NCBI GenBank assembly: GCA_018664745.1
Contig: JABJNS010000004.1
Location: 1 to 8,596, forward strand
Direction: 5' to 3'
Length of the DNA stretch: 8,596 nt
Origin: Flavobacteriales bacterium
Lineage (GTDB): Bacteria > Bacteroidota > Bacteroidia > Flavobacteriales > BACL11
The translations under genes were made by a program, and so were the position numbers. Below, in pieces: positions 7,489 through 8,596 of the stretch. Each line of letters starts with the position of its first letter. Positions within the stretch are counted from its first letter, which is position 1. Under the pieces are notes generated by a model, which saw only the letters and a program-made list of their open reading frames with translations, was not told the origin of the DNA and did not search any database.

Positions 7489-8303
7489 TATACTGCTACA
7501 TTATATTCCCTAAGTGCATCATTTAAGGATGTTTTCTTATTTGTACTTTCCTTACGCTTACCAATAATTAATGCACAAGGTACGCCATAATTTCCTGATG
7601 GAAATTCTTTGTTATAAGTACCAGGAATAACTACTGATCTTGCAGGAACAATTCCTTTGTATTCAATAGGAGTATCGCCACTTACATCAATTATTTTGGT
7701 GGATGCAGTAAGTACAACATTGGCTCCAAGTACGGCTTCTTTTTCAATTTTAACCCCTTCCACAACTATGGAACGAGAACCAATAAAGGCATCATCTTCA
7801 ATAATAACGGGTGCAGCTTGTACTGGCTCTAATACGCCACCAATACCAACACCACCAGAAAGGTGAACATTCTTACCAATTTGAGCACAAGAACCTACTG
7901 TTGCCCAAGTATCTACCATAGTGCCGCTATCTACAAAAGCACCAATATTTACATAGGAAGGCATCATAATAACACCTGGAGCTAAAAATGCTCCATAACG
8001 AGCAACTGCATGAGGTACTACACGAACACCTAGCTCGGCATAACCACTTTTTAATTTCATCTTATCATGAAATTCCAAAGGACCAATTTCAATGGTTTCC
8101 ATCTTTTGAATAGGGAAGTAGAGGATGACTGCTTTTTTTACCCAATCGTTTACTTCCCAGCCCTCATTAGTGGGCTCGGCAGTACGCAAACGACCTTTGT
8201 CAATTTCTTCAATAATAGTACGGATGCAATCCTGAGTTGCGTTTTCTTTAAGTAATTCTCGGTTTTCCCAAGCGGCTTCAATAATTTCTTTCCATTGTTT
8301 CAT
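7488..8303 (-). CDS. dapD: 2,3,4,5-tetrahydropyridine-2,6-dicarboxylate N-succinyltransferase
   Basis: The enzyme transfers succinyl from succinyl-CoA to tetrahydrodipicolinate in the succinylase branch of lysine and meso-diaminopimelate synthesis, which also feeds peptidoglycan. From ATG 8303 it has 271 residues, the family's normal length, beginning M-K-Q-W-K-E-I-I-E-A-A-W. The left-handed beta-helix is plain: MPSYVNIGAFVDSGTMVD (114-131), WATVGSCAQIGKNVHLSGG (133-151) and GIGGVLEP (153-160), then the IIEDDAFIGSR segment. R94 and D131 match the substrate-binding Arg and Asp known in the Escherichia coli enzyme (104 and 141). The position of the second proposed catalytic acid (Glu189 there) is Ile179 here. 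The frame stays open upstream to a TTG at 8570, but that part is repeat DNA and lies outside the family, so the longer start is rejected. This is the first gene of the operon, and its TAA stop overlaps the next ATG by one base. Confidence 0.97.
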   Translation of the reverse strand: MKQWKEIIEAAWENRELLKENATQDCIRTIIEEIDKGRLRTAEPTNEGWEVNDWVKKAVILYFPIQKMETIEIGPLEFHDKMKLKSGYAELGVRVVPHAVARYGAFLAPGVIMMPSYVNIGAFVDSGTMVDTWATVGSCAQIGKNVHLSGGVGIGGVLEPVQAAPVIIEDDAFIGSRSIVVEGVKIEKEAVLGANVVLTASTKIIDVSGDTPIEYKGIVPARSVVIPGTYNKEFPSGNYGVPCALIIGKRKESTNKKTSLNDALREYNVAV

Positions 8304-8307
8304 TGAG

Positions 8308-8315
8308 CAAAGATA
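8308..8315 (-). promoter_or_regulatory. Candidate Bacteroidota -7 promoter element (TAnnTTTG) for dapD
   Basis: On the minus strand the sequence TATCTTTG fits the Bacteroidota -7 consensus TAnnTTTG exactly and ends 4 nt before the dapD ATG. No convincing TTG of the -33 box is seen 17-23 nt further upstream; that stretch is the TTTAGATTTTAGAT repeat DNA. If used, transcription would start at or next to the ATG, giving a leaderless or very short leader mRNA for the whole seven-gene operon. A chance match is possible because the element is short. Confidence 0.5.
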
Positions 8316-8319
8316 GGGT

Positions 8320-8361
8320 TTAGATTTTAGATGTGCGTATTTAGATTTTAGATTTTGATGA
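8320..8361. repeat. Two-copy 21-bp direct repeat next to the dapD promoter
   Basis: Two adjacent copies of a 21-bp unit lie at 8320-8340 and 8341-8361; both begin TTAGATTTTAGAT, and after that they diverge. Counting the preceding T, 14 bases are identical between the copies (8319-8332 and 8340-8353). The offset equals that of the larger array further upstream. Their position just upstream of the candidate -7 element puts one copy over the place where a -33 box would be. Confidence 0.7.
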
Positions 8362-8380
8362 TGGGGTATGGCTGAAGTAT

Positions 8381-8590
8381 TGTTTGTTTTATTGGCATTG
8401 CGACTTGCTATTTGAGCATTGCAGACACCTATATTAGCATTGCGAGCACCTTTTTTAGACTGCTGGCTTGCTTTTTGAGCATTGCAGGCACCTTTATTAG
8501 CATTGCAGATTTTTATTCTGAGGGTTTTTGGGCTATATTTAGCATATTTGGCAGTGTAAATAGCACCCAAATGGACCTAAATAGCATTGC
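8381..8590. repeat. Degenerate 21-bp tandem array with phased GCATTGC cores
   Basis: Ten consecutive 21-bp units can be laid over this stretch. Six contain a perfect GCATTGC on the + strand (GCAATGC on the minus strand), starting at 8395, 8416, 8437, 8479, 8500 and 8584, so all spacings are multiples of 21. The in-phase positions 8458 and 8542-8563 hold decayed versions (GACTGCT, GCATATT, GCACCCA). The heptamer is an interrupted palindrome, GCA-T-TGC. Between cores the units are mostly A/T-rich, with a recurring GGTGC or GCAAG just before the next core on the minus strand. The stretch lies upstream of dapD, holds no gene I can support, and may run past the right edge. I recognise no described repeat family in it. 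Confidence 0.85.
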
Positions 8591-8596
8591 AATGGG

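Larger units (their letters stand above)
8304..8596. other. Non-coding upstream region of dapD
   Basis: This stretch of 293 bp contains the candidate dapD promoter, the two-copy 21-bp repeat, a short unique stretch at about 8362-8380 and the GCATTGC array up to the window edge. No start of a divergent gene, no tRNA and no convincing intrinsic terminator is seen in it. Two of three minus-strand frames stay open across the array only because the repeat unit is a multiple of three and lacks stops in those frames. Confidence 0.7.

Noticed and set aside
8304..8570. N-terminal extension of DapD starting at a TTG at 8570 (360 residues in total)
   Set aside because: The extra 89 residues are translated repeat DNA, the family length is about 271-275, the M-K-Q-W-K-E-I-I-E start is typical, and a promoter element lies inside the extension.
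8381..8590. CRISPR array
   Set aside because: The units are 21 bp with only a 7-bp core and similar, not unique, spacers; there are no cas genes and no conserved repeat of 24-47 bp.

Overview
The window comes from an AT-rich member of the Bacteroidota, most likely a flavobacterium-like organism. Three things point there: a secreted protein built of SprB-type repeats with a type B type IX secretion C-terminal domain (gliding motility-associated), a Bacteroidota-style -7 promoter (TAnnTTTG) in front of dapD, and the near absence of Shine-Dalgarno sequences at the start codons. No rRNA, tRNA, CRISPR, transposase or prophage gene is visible.

Layout. Positions 2-2263 (+) hold the 3' part of a large cell-surface or secreted repeat protein whose beginning lies outside the window. 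It ends tail-to-tail with, and overlaps by 14 bp, a seven-gene block that occupies 8303 down to 2250 on the minus strand. In transcription order this block is dapD (lysine/diaminopimelate pathway), a GT4-type glycosyltransferase, a GT2-type glycosyltransferase, tsaC (threonylcarbamoyl-AMP synthase, t6A37 of tRNA), cca (CCA-adding nucleotidyltransferase with an HD domain), a small pRiA4b ORF-3-like protein with an acidic/aromatic tail, and miaA (tRNA dimethylallyltransferase, i6A37). Every junction is either an overlap of 1-17 nt or a single spacer base, so the block looks like one polycistronic, translationally coupled operon. The last four genes form a tRNA-maturation group: two act on position 37 of the anticodon loop, one acts on the 3' CCA end, and the small protein of unknown role sits between them. 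The first three genes serve envelope or amino-acid metabolism.

Region 8304-8596 is non-coding. Next to dapD it carries a TATCTTTG promoter element only 4 nt from the ATG, which suggests a leaderless or nearly leaderless mRNA. Further upstream lies the most unusual signal of the window: a degenerate array of about 21-bp units. Six perfect GCATTGC cores (GCAATGC on the minus strand) start at 8395, 8416, 8437, 8479, 8500 and 8584, all exactly on one 21-bp grid, which is two turns of B-DNA. A second small repeat closer to dapD has the same 21-bp offset. The array may continue past the right edge. I recognise no described element in it. I found no complete new defence or mobile system here; the array and the small protein between cca and miaA are the best candidates for something undescribed.
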